A stretch of 64,000 nucleotides of DNA, from contig NZ_LMJJ01000003.1 of assembly GCF_001429285.1 (NCBI RefSeq), positions 316,677 through 380,676 of the forward strand, given 5' to 3'. Made by a program: the position numbers and the translations under genes. Within the stretch, counting starts at the first letter, position 1. Each line of letters begins with the position of its first letter. The notes beneath the pieces are model-generated. The model was not told where the DNA came from and ran no database searches. It was given only the letters and a program-made list of their open reading frames with translations. This document shows positions 9,817-19,407 of the stretch, one piece after another. The DNA comes from Ensifer sp. Root278. Its GTDB lineage: Bacteria > Pseudomonadota > Alphaproteobacteria > Rhizobiales > Rhizobiaceae.

Positions 9817-11082
9817 TCAGTGGAACGGACACTTCCGCTCCTCGATATGGGCGATGAACTCCTCGCGGAAATGCGCCAGCGAGGCCCGCAATCCCATCGC
9901 CGCGCCGTCACCCAAAGCACAAAACGTATTGCCGAAAATGCCTTTGCAGAGCATATCCAGCTGCTCCATGTCGCCGGGGGCGCCCTCGCCCGCTTCGATC
10001 CGGCGCAGCACTTTCACCACCCAGTTCAGCCCCTCGCGGCAGGGTGTGCACTTGCCACAGGACTCGTGGTGAAAGAACTCGATGATGCGGGTGGCGACCT
10101 TGACCATGCAGGTCGTGTCGTCGACGACGATCACCCCGGCCGAGCCCAGCATCGTGCCGGCGGCAGCAAGCGAGTCAAAGTCCATTCCGATGTCCAGGCC
10201 CGGCTCAGGGATCACCGGCGCGGAAACACCACCTGGGATCACCGCCTTGATCTTGCGACCGGCCGGCGGCCCGCCGGCATGGTCCTCGATGAGTTCGCGA
10301 AGCGGAATTCCCATCGGCAGTTCGTAAAGCCCGGGTTTGCGCACCTGCCCGCTGACGCAATAGAGCTTCGGTCCGGGGCTCTTCTCCGGTCCGATGCTGC
10401 GGAACCAATCGGCGCCCCGAGCCACGATATGCGGCACGCAGACCAGCGTCTCGACATTGTTGATGACAGTCGGGCTGGCATAGAGCCCGGCAACCGCCGG
10501 GAAAGGCGGCTTCAGGCGCGGCTGCGCCCTCTTGCCCTCCAGCGAGTCGAGCATCGCGGTCTCCTCGCCACAGATATAAGCGCCGGCGCCGCAATGGACG
10601 TGGACGACGAAATTGAAATCCGAGCCCAGTATCCGGGTTCCGAGATGCCCTTTGGCCTTGGCCTCCGCGATCGCCTGTTCCAGCCGTCGGATCGCCAGCA
10701 CATACTCTCCGCGAATATAGACATAGGCGACCTCAGCCCCGATCGCGTAGGCACTGATCGCCATGCCCTCGATCAGCTGGTGCGGGTCGCGCTCCATGAC
10801 GATACGGTCCTTGAAGGTGCCGGGCTCCCCTTCGTCTGCGTTGCAGCAGAGATATTTCGGTTTGTCGGCCCGCTTCGGCACGAAACTCCACTTCATGCCG
10901 GTCGGAAACCCGGCTCCGCCGCGGCCGCGCAGGTTCGATCTTTTTATGAGCTCGATGATCTCGTCGGGCGTGTATTCCTTGAGGGCTTTGGCAAGCCCTC
11001 GGTAGCCACCGCCGGCCTCATAGGTGGAGAGGAGATGTCCATCCGGCACGTGCACGTTCTTCAAAAGAACCGGTTCGTACAT
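9817..11082 (-). CDS. nuoF: NADH-quinone oxidoreductase subunit F (NADH/FMN-binding)
   Basis: A 421-residue flavoprotein that takes electrons from NADH. Visible: glycine-rich NADH/FMN motifs RGRGGAGFPTGMKW and CNADEGEPGTFKDR, then CGAGAYICGEETAM and the N3 cluster ligands ESCGKCTPCREG with a final Cys near the C-terminus (GNTFCALGDGAA). The start is set at the ATG at 11082 (MYEPVLLKNVHVP). The frame runs 29 codons further upstream but would overlap nuoE. GGGGGAA at the end of nuoE serves as ribosome site, and a 4-bp gap suggests translational coupling. Confidence 0.95.
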   Translation of the reverse strand: MYEPVLLKNVHVPDGHLLSTYEAGGGYRGLAKALKEYTPDEIIELIKRSNLRGRGGAGFPTGMKWSFVPKRADKPKYLCCNADEGEPGTFKDRIVMERDPHQLIEGMAISAYAIGAEVAYVYIRGEYVLAIRRLEQAIAEAKAKGHLGTRILGSDFNFVVHVHCGAGAYICGEETAMLDSLEGKRAQPRLKPPFPAVAGLYASPTVINNVETLVCVPHIVARGADWFRSIGPEKSPGPKLYCVSGQVRKPGLYELPMGIPLRELIEDHAGGPPAGRKIKAVIPGGVSAPVIPEPGLDIGMDFDSLAAAGTMLGSAGVIVVDDTTCMVKVATRIIEFFHHESCGKCTPCREGLNWVVKVLRRIEAGEGAPGDMEQLDMLCKGIFGNTFCALGDGAAMGLRASLAHFREEFIAHIEERKCPFH

Positions 11083-11086
11083 GGCG

Positions 11087-11608
11087 CTATTCCCCCGGTG
11101 GTTCGGCGGCAGCAAGATCGGCGCCGGTCGTCTCAGGCACCGTCGCGCGCAGCCGGGCGAGGAGCGCATCGATCCGCTCGACGTCGAGATTGCCGTGATA
11201 GTCGTCGCCGACCTGCATCACCGGGGCCATCTCGCAGGCACCGAGGCATTCGACGGTCGAGAGCGTGAACAGCCCGTCGGGGGTCGTGCCGCCCTTCTTG
11301 ATCCTAAGGACCTCCTCCAGATGCGTCAGCAGATCCTCGGATCGCCGCAACATGCAGGAGACGTTGTCGCAGAGCTGTAGATGGAACGTCCCCACCGGCT
11401 CGGTATGGAAAAGCGTATAGAAGGTCGCCAGCTCGTAGACCCAAATCCGCTCGACGCCGAGGATGTCGGCGACCTCTTCCAGCACCGGCCCGGGCAGATG
11501 GCCATGTTCCCGCTGCGCGATCAGAAGCGCGGGCATGATCGCCGAGCGCTGGTCGGGGTACCGCGCCGCCGCCTGTTCGATCTTTTCACGCAACGTCATC
11601 ACGTCCAA
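11087..11608 (-). CDS. nuoE: NADH-quinone oxidoreductase subunit E ([2Fe-2S])
   Basis: A 173-residue thioredoxin-like subunit holding cluster N1a. Ligand pairs are visible as CDNVSC and CLGACEMAP. The N-terminal helical region (AARYPDQRSAIMPALLIAQREHG) is typical. It lies 7 bp downstream of nuoD and directly upstream of nuoF, as in the usual nuoDEF order. Confidence 0.95.
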   Translation of the reverse strand: MDVMTLREKIEQAAARYPDQRSAIMPALLIAQREHGHLPGPVLEEVADILGVERIWVYELATFYTLFHTEPVGTFHLQLCDNVSCMLRRSEDLLTHLEEVLRIKKGGTTPDGLFTLSTVECLGACEMAPVMQVGDDYHGNLDVERIDALLARLRATVPETTGADLAAAEPPGE

Positions 11609-11615
11609 ATCCCTG

Positions 11616-12830
11616 CTACTTGTCCACCTCCGCCATCACAGGATCGAGGCTGCCGAGCACGGCGATCATGTCCGCCAGATAGCGAGCGTTCGTCACTCCG
11701 AAGACCGCCTGGAGGTTGACGAACGAGGGTGCCCTGACCTTCATGCGAAACGGTTTCGGCGACCCGTCGCTGATGATGTAGAACCCCAGCTCACCCTTGG
11801 GTGCCTCGATTGCCGAATAGACCTCCCCCTTCGGCACGTTGAAGCCGTAGGCCGACAGGTCGAAATGCTGGATCAACGCCTCCATCGAGCAATGCACGCG
11901 CTCCTTGTCGACGGGGAAGGCGATCGTCGGCATGTCGACCTGGAACGGCCCCTCGGGCATCTGGTCGATGCATTGTTCGATGATCCGCATGCTTTCGCGC
12001 ATCTCGTCGACCCGGCACCGCCAACGCGCATAACAATCGCCCTCGGTGCGGGTGATGACATTGAAATCGAGCCGGTCGTAGATCTCGTAAGGCTCGTCAC
12101 GGCGGATGTCCCAGTCGACGCCGGAGGCCCGCAGGTTCGGACCGCTGAGGCCCAGATCAATGGCGTCTTCGGCAGAGATCACGCCAATCCCCTGAGTGCG
12201 TTTGAGGAACACCCGGTTGTCTTCGAGCAGCCGCTCATAGTCGCGGATCCGGTTCGGGAAGATCTCGCAAAACTCCCGGATCTTCGGGAAGAATTCGTCA
12301 GGAAGGTCCTCGCGCACGCCACCAACCCGGCAGAAGGAAGTGTGCATACGCGCACCGGTGATCATTTCCATGAGATCCATGATCATTTCGCGTTCGCGCA
12401 TCACGTAAAGCAGCGCGGTCATGGCGCCAAGATCCATCGGCAGTGCGCCGGTGATCAGCAGATGACCGGATATGCGCGCGAGTTCCGCCATCATCACGCG
12501 GATATATTGCGCCCGGATCGGGGCCTCGATGCCAAGGAGCTTCTCAACCGCAAGCGCGAAGGCCAGGTTGTTCGAAGGTGGGCAGAGATAGTCGAGCCGG
12601 TCGGTCAGCGGGAAGATCTGCGTATAGGTGAAGCTTTCCGCCAGTTTTTCGGTGCCGCGATGCAGGTACCCGATGTGGGGGTCCACACGCTTGACATATT
12701 CGCCGTCCAGTTCGAGGACGAGCCGGAGGACCCCATGGGTGCTGGGGTGCTGGGGCCCGAGATTGAGAAGCACTTCCTTGCTGTTGAGCGCTTCTCCTTC
12801 CGGCCTCGTGAGCTCGGTGACTTCGGTCAT
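11616..12830 (-). CDS. nuoD: NADH-quinone oxidoreductase subunit D (49-kDa)
   Basis: A 404-residue subunit of the quinone-reducing module. Hallmarks: NLGPQHPSTHGVLRLVLELDGE (quinone-site His/His/Asp region), HIGYLHRGTEKLAE, RTQGIGVISAEDAIDLGLSGPNLRASG, and the C-terminal PVMAEVDK. The start ATG has GGAGAG upstream. NuoC is encoded separately, 89 bp upstream, so there is no NuoCD fusion. Confidence 0.96.
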   Translation of the reverse strand: MTEVTELTRPEGEALNSKEVLLNLGPQHPSTHGVLRLVLELDGEYVKRVDPHIGYLHRGTEKLAESFTYTQIFPLTDRLDYLCPPSNNLAFALAVEKLLGIEAPIRAQYIRVMMAELARISGHLLITGALPMDLGAMTALLYVMREREMIMDLMEMITGARMHTSFCRVGGVREDLPDEFFPKIREFCEIFPNRIRDYERLLEDNRVFLKRTQGIGVISAEDAIDLGLSGPNLRASGVDWDIRRDEPYEIYDRLDFNVITRTEGDCYARWRCRVDEMRESMRIIEQCIDQMPEGPFQVDMPTIAFPVDKERVHCSMEALIQHFDLSAYGFNVPKGEVYSAIEAPKGELGFYIISDGSPKPFRMKVRAPSFVNLQAVFGVTNARYLADMIAVLGSLDPVMAEVDK

Positions 12831-12919
12831 CTCAACTCTCCAGCGTCGATCGGTCTCCGTAGTTCATGATGATTTCGGATCGGTCCCAGCGGAAATCCGC
12901 CCGCACCTTTCCTCCCTCC

Positions 12920-13456
12920 CTATGGAATCTCCCGCGTGGCGAGGTCTGGCTGTGTCGGCGGCGGGCCTTCGGCACCAAACGGGTTCAGCTTGTCCTTGTA
13001 ACCCCTGAGCGGGAAATCCTTGCGCTGAGGAAAGCCCTCGAAGCCCTCCCACATATAGATCCGGCGCAAATCGGGATGCCCCTGGAACCGGATGCCATAC
13101 ATGTCCCAGGCCTCGCGCTCATGCCAGTTGGCGGTGCGCCAGACCGGGGTGACCGATGGGACCTCGGGCGGGTCGCCAAGCCGACACTTGATGCGGACCC
13201 GCCAGCGGTTGGGCAGCGAATAGAGATGATAGACCGCCTCGAAGCGCGGCGTTTCGGGATAGTGGTCGACGCCGCAGATGTCGGAAAGGAAATTGAACCT
13301 GAGCTCCGGATCGTCTTTCAGGAACCGGCAGAACTCGACGATCTTTTCGGGCGGAACCACAAAGACATCGATGCCATGCGCAGTGCCGAGATCCTCGATC
13401 GTTTCCCCGAAGCGCTCCAGGATCGGAGCGCGATTGAGAGATAGCTCGACACTCAT
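12920..13456 (-). CDS. nuoC: NADH-quinone oxidoreductase subunit C (30-kDa)
   Basis: A 178-residue subunit with the family signature [22 protein letters not shown] and the following FPLRGY. The ATG at 13456 overlaps the nuoB stop in an ATGA arrangement, which fixes the start despite a longer open frame to 13564. The C-terminal tail after the signature ([21 protein letters not shown]) is short and Pro-rich. Confidence 0.94.
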   Translation of the reverse strand: MSVELSLNRAPILERFGETIEDLGTAHGIDVFVVPPEKIVEFCRFLKDDPELRFNFLSDICGVDHYPETPRFEAVYHLYSLPNRWRVRIKCRLGDPPEVPSVTPVWRTANWHEREAWDMYGIRFQGHPDLRRIYMWEGFEGFPQRKDFPLRGYKDKLNPFGAEGPPPTQPDLATREIP

Positions 13457-13956
13457 GATGCCGCAGCCCGATCGAGAGGCGTTCCGGCCAGCGCGCGGGA
13501 CCTCTTGATCTTTTCTTGCAGCAGCAGAAAGCCATGCATCAGCGCCTCGGGGCGCGGTGGGCAACCGGGGACGTGCACGTCAACCGGAACGAAGGTTTCG
13601 GACCCTTGCACCACGGCATAGGTGTTGTAGACGCCGCCCGATATGGCGCAGGTACCCATGGCGATCACCCAGCGCGGTTCCGGCATCTGGTCGTAAAGCC
13701 GGCGAACGACGGGCGCGAACTTCCGGGTCACGGTGCCGGCGATGATCATCACATCGGACTGCCGCGGCGAAGGGCGGAACACCACACCGAACCGGTCGAG
13801 GTCGTAGCGCGCGCAACCGGCCGAGATCATTTCGATGGCACAACAGGCGATACCGAAGGTCTCGGGCCACAAGGCCGAGCTTCGGCTCCAATTGATGACG
13901 CTCTCGGCCGTGGTGAACAGCACGCTGTCCTGGATCGTGTTTCCTACTCCTCCCAT
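13453..13956 (-). CDS. nuoB: NADH-quinone oxidoreductase subunit B (PSST, N2 cluster)
   Basis: A 167-residue subunit that binds the terminal [4Fe-4S] cluster N2. The ligands are visible: adjacent cysteines in [14 protein letters not shown] and [11 protein letters not shown]. The start overlaps the end of nuoA by 13 bp, and the stop overlaps nuoC by 4 bp, so the three are tightly coupled. Confidence 0.96.
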   Translation of the reverse strand: MGGVGNTIQDSVLFTTAESVINWSRSSALWPETFGIACCAIEMISAGCARYDLDRFGVVFRPSPRQSDVMIIAGTVTRKFAPVVRRLYDQMPEPRWVIAMGTCAISGGVYNTYAVVQGSETFVPVDVHVPGCPPRPEALMHGFLLLQEKIKRSRALAGTPLDRAAAS

Positions 13957-14309
13957 TCCAGCGCTCCCTTCAGCCAGGCGTAGGCGAAGCCCACGAGAAG
14001 CAGGACGATGAAGACGAACATCTCAAGATAGCCGACGATACCGATCTCTTTGAGGACGACCGCCCAGGGAAAGAGAAACATCGCCTCGACATCGAAGACG
14101 ACCAGGAGGATCGCGAGGATGAAGAACTGCACCCTGAAGCGCCCCCCGGCGGCTTCGCCTGCCGGGTCCATGCCGCATTCATAGGGCATGTTCTTTTCGA
14201 GATAAGGATTGGACGGCCGCAAGAGCGAGGAAACAAAAAGCGTCGCCCCCACCACCAGAACAATTCCGGCGATCATGAAAAGAACCGGGAGGAATTCCGC
14301 TGCAGACAT
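13944..14309 (-). CDS. nuoA: NADH-quinone oxidoreductase subunit A
   Basis: A 121-residue protein with three membrane segments: residues about 5-28, 60-80 and 90-110. The loop signature [11 protein letters not shown](A)[10 protein letters not shown] and [14 protein letters not shown] are diagnostic. The ATG at 14309 gives the normal length; a GTG 18 bases upstream is possible. 153 bp separate it from the stop of nuoN, so it may have its own promoter or sit in one long nuoJ-to-nuoG transcript. Confidence 0.95.
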   Translation of the reverse strand: MSAAEFLPVLFMIAGIVLVVGATLFVSSLLRPSNPYLEKNMPYECGMDPAGEAAGGRFRVQFFILAILLVVFDVEAMFLFPWAVVLKEIGIVGYLEMFVFIVLLLVGFAYAWLKGALEWEE

Positions 14310-14462
14310 ATTGCGCAGCCCGGTCACCCATCGGGGACGTTGCTCAAGCCGCGATCGGCTCCTTCGGGCCGGTAACGCGGTCGCCCCGGGAAGCGACTAA
14401 GGGCATTCCTTTCCTAAACCGCTAGTTTATTCCGTCGCATAGGCCAATGCAAATCCGATCGC

Positions 14463-15902
14463 TCAGCCGCCGAAGGCCGACTGCTGAGCGAGCTTCAGAA
14501 ACCATGCTGGAAACAGACCGATGCCGACCGTGCCGGCGGCAGTGACGGCGAGAGCGGCGCCGACCAGAGGCGTCAGCGCCGGCTCGAACACCCGTTCCGG
14601 CTCGCGCATGAACATCACCATGACGATGCGGATGTAGAAATAGGCGGCGACAGCGCTCAAGAGTACTGCGATCACGGCGAGCAGGACAAAACCACGCTCG
14701 ACGAGCGCGACCAGCACGTAGAACTTGGCAAAAAAGCCGGCCGTTGGCGGAATACCCGCGAGCGAGAACAGATAGAGCAACATCAGTAAAGCCAGCCCCG
14801 GATGCAGCTTGGCGAAACCGGCATAGTCCTCGATAACCTCGCCCGAGAAATTGCCGTTTCGCATCATGATGACGGCGCCGAAGATGCCGAGATTCATGAA
14901 GGTGTAGATCAAGAGGTAGAGCATCACGCTGGCGACCCCGTCGGCACCGCCGGCCACAATGCCGAAAATGGCAAAGCCGGCATGGGCGATGCTGGAATAG
15001 GCGAGCAGACGCTTGAAATTGTCCTGCACCAGCGCCACGAAACTGCCGAGCGCCATCGTCACCACCGCGATGACGGCCAATATGATCCAGACGTTGGAGC
15101 CGGCGACCAGCGGGTTGAGAAACACCCTGAGGATCACCGCGAAGCCCGCCGCCTTCGGCCCGACGGACATGAAGGCGGTAATCGTCGTCGGTGCACCCTC
15201 GTAGACATCCGGCACCCACATGTGGAACGGCACCGCGCCAATCTTGAAGACCAGTCCGGCGACAATGAAGACCACCGCCAAAAGCAAGCCCGGATCGAGC
15301 GGATCACCGGTGACTGCCGCCGCCATCCGGTCCAGTTGGGTCGTGCCGGTGAGGCCGTAGACCAGCGAGACGCCATAAAGGAATATCCCGGTCGAGACTG
15401 CGCCGAGGATCACATATTTCAGCGCCGCCTCGTTTGACCGTTGCTCACGCCGCAGGAAGCCGGTCAGCACGTAGGTGCAGAGCACCATCAGTTCGAGACC
15501 GACATAGATCGACAGGAGATCGGTCGCCGAGGCCATGATCATCATGCCGGAAAGCGCAAGGAGCAGCAGGACGTAATATTCACTGCCGCCAATCCCTTCG
15601 ATGTCGGCATAGTTTCGCGAGAGCAGGAACGTCAGGACGATCGCCAGGTAGAACACGGACTTGAAGAAGACAGAGAACGGGTCGGCGACGAACATGCCCG
15701 CATAGGCCGGCTGCGCCCCACCCGACAGTGTGAATGTCCCCAGGGCGGCAAGCAGCACGATTGCGACCGAGGACCAGACAAGGACCGCGTCCCTCCCCTT
15801 CGGTACGAACTGTCCGGCGATCAGCAGGATGCAGGCCCCCGTAACCACGATGATTTCGGGCAGGCTCGCGAGGATCGACGGAAGGAGCGCTACGGCTGTC
15901 AT
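14463..15902 (-). CDS. nuoN: NADH-quinone oxidoreductase subunit N (antiporter-like)
   Basis: A 479-residue, roughly 14-helix proton-pumping subunit. The TM5 glutamate lies in YVGLELMVLCTYVLTGF and the later lysine helix in MSVGPKAAGFA. FHMWVPDVYEGAPT and RLLAYSSIAHAGF are family signatures. The start codon overlaps the nuoM stop (ATGA). The next gene in the same direction is nuoA. Confidence 0.95.
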   Translation of the reverse strand: MTAVALLPSILASLPEIIVVTGACILLIAGQFVPKGRDAVLVWSSVAIVLLAALGTFTLSGGAQPAYAGMFVADPFSVFFKSVFYLAIVLTFLLSRNYADIEGIGGSEYYVLLLLALSGMMIMASATDLLSIYVGLELMVLCTYVLTGFLRREQRSNEAALKYVILGAVSTGIFLYGVSLVYGLTGTTQLDRMAAAVTGDPLDPGLLLAVVFIVAGLVFKIGAVPFHMWVPDVYEGAPTTITAFMSVGPKAAGFAVILRVFLNPLVAGSNVWIILAVIAVVTMALGSFVALVQDNFKRLLAYSSIAHAGFAIFGIVAGGADGVASVMLYLLIYTFMNLGIFGAVIMMRNGNFSGEVIEDYAGFAKLHPGLALLMLLYLFSLAGIPPTAGFFAKFYVLVALVERGFVLLAVIAVLLSAVAAYFYIRIVMVMFMREPERVFEPALTPLVGAALAVTAAGTVGIGLFPAWFLKLAQQSAFGG

Positions 15903-17374
15903 GGGCCGTTCCCCTTGTCGTAGACCTGCTGCAAGAGATGCGTGACCGAGCTATCGATGATGGCGAGAAAGGGTTTTGGGTAGAGCCCGACCCAAAACAC
16001 GAAGACGGCGAGCGGCAGGATCGCCACCATCTCGCGGCCGTTGACATCGCGGACCTTGAAGCGCGCACCGACGCTCGCCGGACCAAGCGCGACCTTCCGG
16101 TACATGCCGAGCAGATAGGCTGCGCCCAGCAATGCGCCCAAAACCGCGACCGCGCCGAGGGCAAGGTTGGCCGCAAACCCGCCCGACAGCACCAGCAACT
16201 CACCCACGAACGCGTTCGTTCCCGGTAGCGCCATCGAGGACAGCACGAACAGCGCCAGAAACCCGGTGTAGACAGGCGCGACCTTCATCAAGCCGCCATA
16301 GTCGGCGATGCTGCGGGTGTGGGTGCGCTCGTAGATCAGGCCGACGAACAGAAACAGGGCGCCGGTCGTCACGCCATGATTGAACATCTGCAGGATGCTG
16401 CCCTGGAGCCCGAGCGGGTTGAGGGCAAAAATCCCAAGCGTCACGAATCCCATATGGCTGATGCTGGAATAGGCGACGAGCTTCTTCAGGTCGTCCTGCG
16501 CCAGCGCCAGCAGGCCGCCATAGACGATCGCGAGCGCCGAAAGCGCCATCATCAGGGTCGAATAATGGACCGAGGCCTCCGGCAGCATCGGCAGCGAGAA
16601 CCTCAGGAACCCGTAGGCGCCCATCTTCAGGAGCACGCCGGCAAGGATGATGCTGCCTGCCGTTGGAGCCTGCACATGGGCGTCCGGCAGCCAGGTATGG
16701 AGCGGGACCATCGGCACCTTGACCGCGAATGCGACAAGGAAGGCAAAGAACAGCCAGGACTGAACCTCGAACGGCAGATCGAGTTCCATCAAAGCAAGGA
16801 TGTCGAAGGTCCTGCCGCCCTCGAAATACAGCACGATGATGCCGATCAGGAACAGGAGGCTGCCCGCCAGGGTGTAGAGGAAGAACTTGAACGCCGCATA
16901 GACCCGGCCGTCGCCGCCCCAGATACCGATGATCAGATACATCGGGATCAACATCGCCTCCCAGCAGACATAGAACAGAAACAGGTCGAGCGCCGAGAAC
17001 ACACCCAACATCAGGGCCTGCATGGTGAGCAGGCTGACCATGAACTGCTTCACTTTGCGGTCGATGGCGATCCATGAGGCGAGCACCGAGATCCAGCCCA
17101 ACAGCGCAGTCAGGAACACGAAGAGCGCACTGATTCCGTCGACACCGAGCGCAAAGGTAATGCCGAGCGCCGGCACCCACGGGCGCTTCTCGACGAACTG
17201 CATCTCGGAGGTCCCGGTGTCAAAACCGGCGAGCATCGCGATGGCGAGCGTTAAGTCGAGCACGGTGAAGCCGAGCGCCACCCACCGCACGAGATCGTCG
17301 CTGCGCAAGAACATCACGACCGCTGCCCCGGCGGCAGGTACGAAGACGATGAGGCTGAGCAGCGGGAACGCCAT
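15899..17374 (-). CDS. nuoM: NADH-quinone oxidoreductase subunit M (antiporter-like)
   Basis: A 491-residue subunit. Key residues: glutamate in FYVCWEAMLIPMYLIIGIWGG, then LHTWLPDAHVQAPTAGS with the following LLKMGAYG lysine, and KLVAYSSISHMGF. The ATG at 17374 has a strong AGGAGGAG ribosome site; the open frame continues 10 codons upstream without support. Ten bp downstream of the nuoL-like gene. Confidence 0.95.
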   Translation of the reverse strand: MAFPLLSLIVFVPAAGAAVVMFLRSDDLVRWVALGFTVLDLTLAIAMLAGFDTGTSEMQFVEKRPWVPALGITFALGVDGISALFVFLTALLGWISVLASWIAIDRKVKQFMVSLLTMQALMLGVFSALDLFLFYVCWEAMLIPMYLIIGIWGGDGRVYAAFKFFLYTLAGSLLFLIGIIVLYFEGGRTFDILALMELDLPFEVQSWLFFAFLVAFAVKVPMVPLHTWLPDAHVQAPTAGSIILAGVLLKMGAYGFLRFSLPMLPEASVHYSTLMMALSALAIVYGGLLALAQDDLKKLVAYSSISHMGFVTLGIFALNPLGLQGSILQMFNHGVTTGALFLFVGLIYERTHTRSIADYGGLMKVAPVYTGFLALFVLSSMALPGTNAFVGELLVLSGGFAANLALGAVAVLGALLGAAYLLGMYRKVALGPASVGARFKVRDVNGREMVAILPLAVFVFWVGLYPKPFLAIIDSSVTHLLQQVYDKGNGP

Positions 17375-17384
17375 CACTCCTCCT

Positions 17385-19160
17385 CTACTGCCACACGACG
17401 GCAAAAACGGCGATCGCCGCGATCACACCGGCGATCATCGCCAGCGCGTAGTGAGTGACGACACCGGTCTGCAGACGCCGCAGCGCACCGCCGCCAACAA
17501 GGATGGCACGCGCGAAGCCATTCACGGCGGCATCGACGCCGTTGAGGTCGACCCGCAGCCCGGCGCGCGCCGTCCCGTGCAGAAGCGGCAGCGCTAAGGT
17601 GTCGGACACGTTGCTCACCGCCTTTTCATAGCGCGCCAGCGGCTTCTCTGCGAGCCACAGGAAGGCACGCGCACCCTTGCGGTAGAACCAGTCCGTGTCG
17701 ATGCTGATTGTGTTTTCCGGATCGAGCGCTTTCAAGAACAGGACGAAGCCCAGCGCGGTAAACATCAGCAAGCCCAGGCTCTCGGTGACATGGACGCCCG
17801 TATAGGGCTCAAAAGCGACCGGATAGGGAAGCAGCGCGTAAAGCGGTTCCGGGAACACGCCGATCACGATGCAAAACACCGCCGCTATCCCCATGGCAAC
17901 CAGCATGTTGCGGGGCGGCTCCCGCGCCTCCAGCTTTCGGTCCGTGCCGAAAAACATGTAGTAGGGCAGCTTGAGTCCGGTGTGCAGGAACGTCCCTGAC
18001 GATGCCATCGTGAGCGCCAGAACCACGAGCGCCCGGTGGTCCTGCCCGGCGGCGGCTATCACCATCGACTTGGTGACGAAACCCGAGAAGAACGGAAAGG
18101 CCGAGATCGCGAAAGCGCCGACCATGTAGAGGGCAACCGTCAGCGGCATGGTTTTATAGAGGCCGCCCAACTCGGTGAGCTTACGCCGCCCGGTGACCTC
18201 AATCACCGCCCCCGCGCCCATGAAGAGAAGCGCCTTGTAGAGGATATGGGCAAACGCGTGGCTGGTGGCTCCGTTCACGGCCATCTCGGTGCCGATGCCG
18301 ATACCCGCCACCATGTAACCCACCTGGCTGACGATGTGATAGGCAAGCAGCCGCCGACAGTCGTTCTCAAGCACCGCGTAGATGACGCCGTAGAGCGCCA
18401 TCACAGCGCCGAGCCAGACGAGAAGCTCGGTTCCAGGAAATGCGCGCGCCAGCACGTAGACGGCCGTCTTGGTGGTGAAGGCGCTCATGAACACCGCCCC
18501 CGTGACGGTCGCCTCGGGGTAGGCATCAGTCAGCCAGGCATTGAGCGGCGGCACCGCGGCATTGAGCAGGAACCCTGCCAGGATCAGATAGCCGCCCGTA
18601 TCCATTGTTCCCGCGAGAGCGCCGCCCCCGATCGGGCCGAAGAGCAGCGAGCCGGCCGCGAGCCCGTGAAGCACGATACCGCCGAGCAGAGCGACGCCAC
18701 CCGTGAGATGCACCATCAGATAGCGGAACGCGGCACGGATTGCCCGTTCACCCCCTTGCGCGAAGACCAGATAGGCCGACGCAAACGCCATGCCCTCCCA
18801 GAAGAGGTAAAGGGTGAGGTAGTCGCCGGCGAAGACAACACCGAGCGCGCTGCCGACATAGACGAAGGCAGCCACGTGCTGGCCAGCTTGCGACAGATGC
18901 AGCGCGTAGACCATGCCGATCAGCGCCATGATGGTGAAAACGGTGGCGAAAACGATGCTGAGCTTGTCAACCTTTGCAAACAGGATTTCCTGTCCGATGA
19001 AGCGCCCCGCGCCATAGCTGCCCGGCTCCATCGCGAGGACCGCGGCGATCGCCAGAGCCGGGATTAGCACCAGGTAGGTCTTGCGGATCGATCCCTTCAG
19101 GAACGGGATCGGCACGGCACCGAGAATGAACAGAAGGGCGGGATGGACGAACTCAATCAT
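17385..19160 (-). CDS. nuoL: NuoL-position antiporter-like subunit with C-terminal lateral-helix region
   Basis: A 591-residue protein with an MrpD/NuoL-type core. Visible features: YLTLYLFWEGMAFASAYLVF (TM5 Glu), LNAWLTDAYPEATVTGAVF with the FTTKTAVY lysine, and RRLLAYHIVSQVGYM. The usual HAWLP is NAWLT here. After TM15 a soluble amphipathic region of about 90 residues (from LDPENTISIDTDWFYR to LRRLQTG) leads into a last helix (HYALAMIAGV). That is the NuoL lateral-helix architecture, so I assign the distal NuoL role to this gene. By eye the lateral region is about 15-20 residues longer than in E. coli NuoL. The ATG at 19160 overlaps the 84-residue gene by 8 bp. Databases may call it Na+/H+ antiporter subunit D. 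Confidence 0.85.
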   Translation of the reverse strand: MIEFVHPALLFILGAVPIPFLKGSIRKTYLVLIPALAIAAVLAMEPGSYGAGRFIGQEILFAKVDKLSIVFATVFTIMALIGMVYALHLSQAGQHVAAFVYVGSALGVVFAGDYLTLYLFWEGMAFASAYLVFAQGGERAIRAAFRYLMVHLTGGVALLGGIVLHGLAAGSLLFGPIGGGALAGTMDTGGYLILAGFLLNAAVPPLNAWLTDAYPEATVTGAVFMSAFTTKTAVYVLARAFPGTELLVWLGAVMALYGVIYAVLENDCRRLLAYHIVSQVGYMVAGIGIGTEMAVNGATSHAFAHILYKALLFMGAGAVIEVTGRRKLTELGGLYKTMPLTVALYMVGAFAISAFPFFSGFVTKSMVIAAAGQDHRALVVLALTMASSGTFLHTGLKLPYYMFFGTDRKLEAREPPRNMLVAMGIAAVFCIVIGVFPEPLYALLPYPVAFEPYTGVHVTESLGLLMFTALGFVLFLKALDPENTISIDTDWFYRKGARAFLWLAEKPLARYEKAVSNVSDTLALPLLHGTARAGLRVDLNGVDAAVNGFARAILVGGGALRRLQTGVVTHYALAMIAGVIAAIAVFAVVWQ

Positions 19161-19407
19161 AATAGTCCTCGCGCCGCATGAGCCCGCCCTGATGGCCGAG
19201 GAACTTGGAAACGAAGATGAGCAGCAGGCAGGAGCCGAAGCCATAGACGGCAGACCAGCCAGGCAAACGGTCCCAGAGATATTCGGCGTGTTCGCGCGGA
19301 ACCAGAAAATCGGCGACGACGATGAGAGCGAGCACGATATAGAACAACCGTCGGCGCGACCGCGCATAGCCCTCGTCACCAAAGAAATCGACGAGCCGCT
19401 TGATCAT
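19153..19407 (-). CDS. 84-residue membrane protein between two antiporter-like nuo genes
   Basis: Two probable membrane helices (RLFYIVLALIVVADFLV and VYGFGSCLLLIFVSKFLG), with an acidic tail ending REDYYD. The ATG overlaps the stop of the upstream MrpD-like gene (ATGA) and its TGA overlaps the start of the nuoL-like gene, so it is coupled to both. I do not recognise it as any of the 14 standard Nuo subunits. Position and coupling suggest an accessory membrane subunit or assembly factor of this unusual complex I; this is inference. Confidence 0.75.
   Translation of the reverse strand: MIKRLVDFFGDEGYARSRRRLFYIVLALIVVADFLVPREHAEYLWDRLPGWSAVYGFGSCLLLIFVSKFLGHQGGLMRREDYYD

Noticed and set aside
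9706..11268. 520-residue + strand open frame opposite nuoF/nuoE
   Set aside because: Antisense to unambiguous NuoF and NuoE coding regions.
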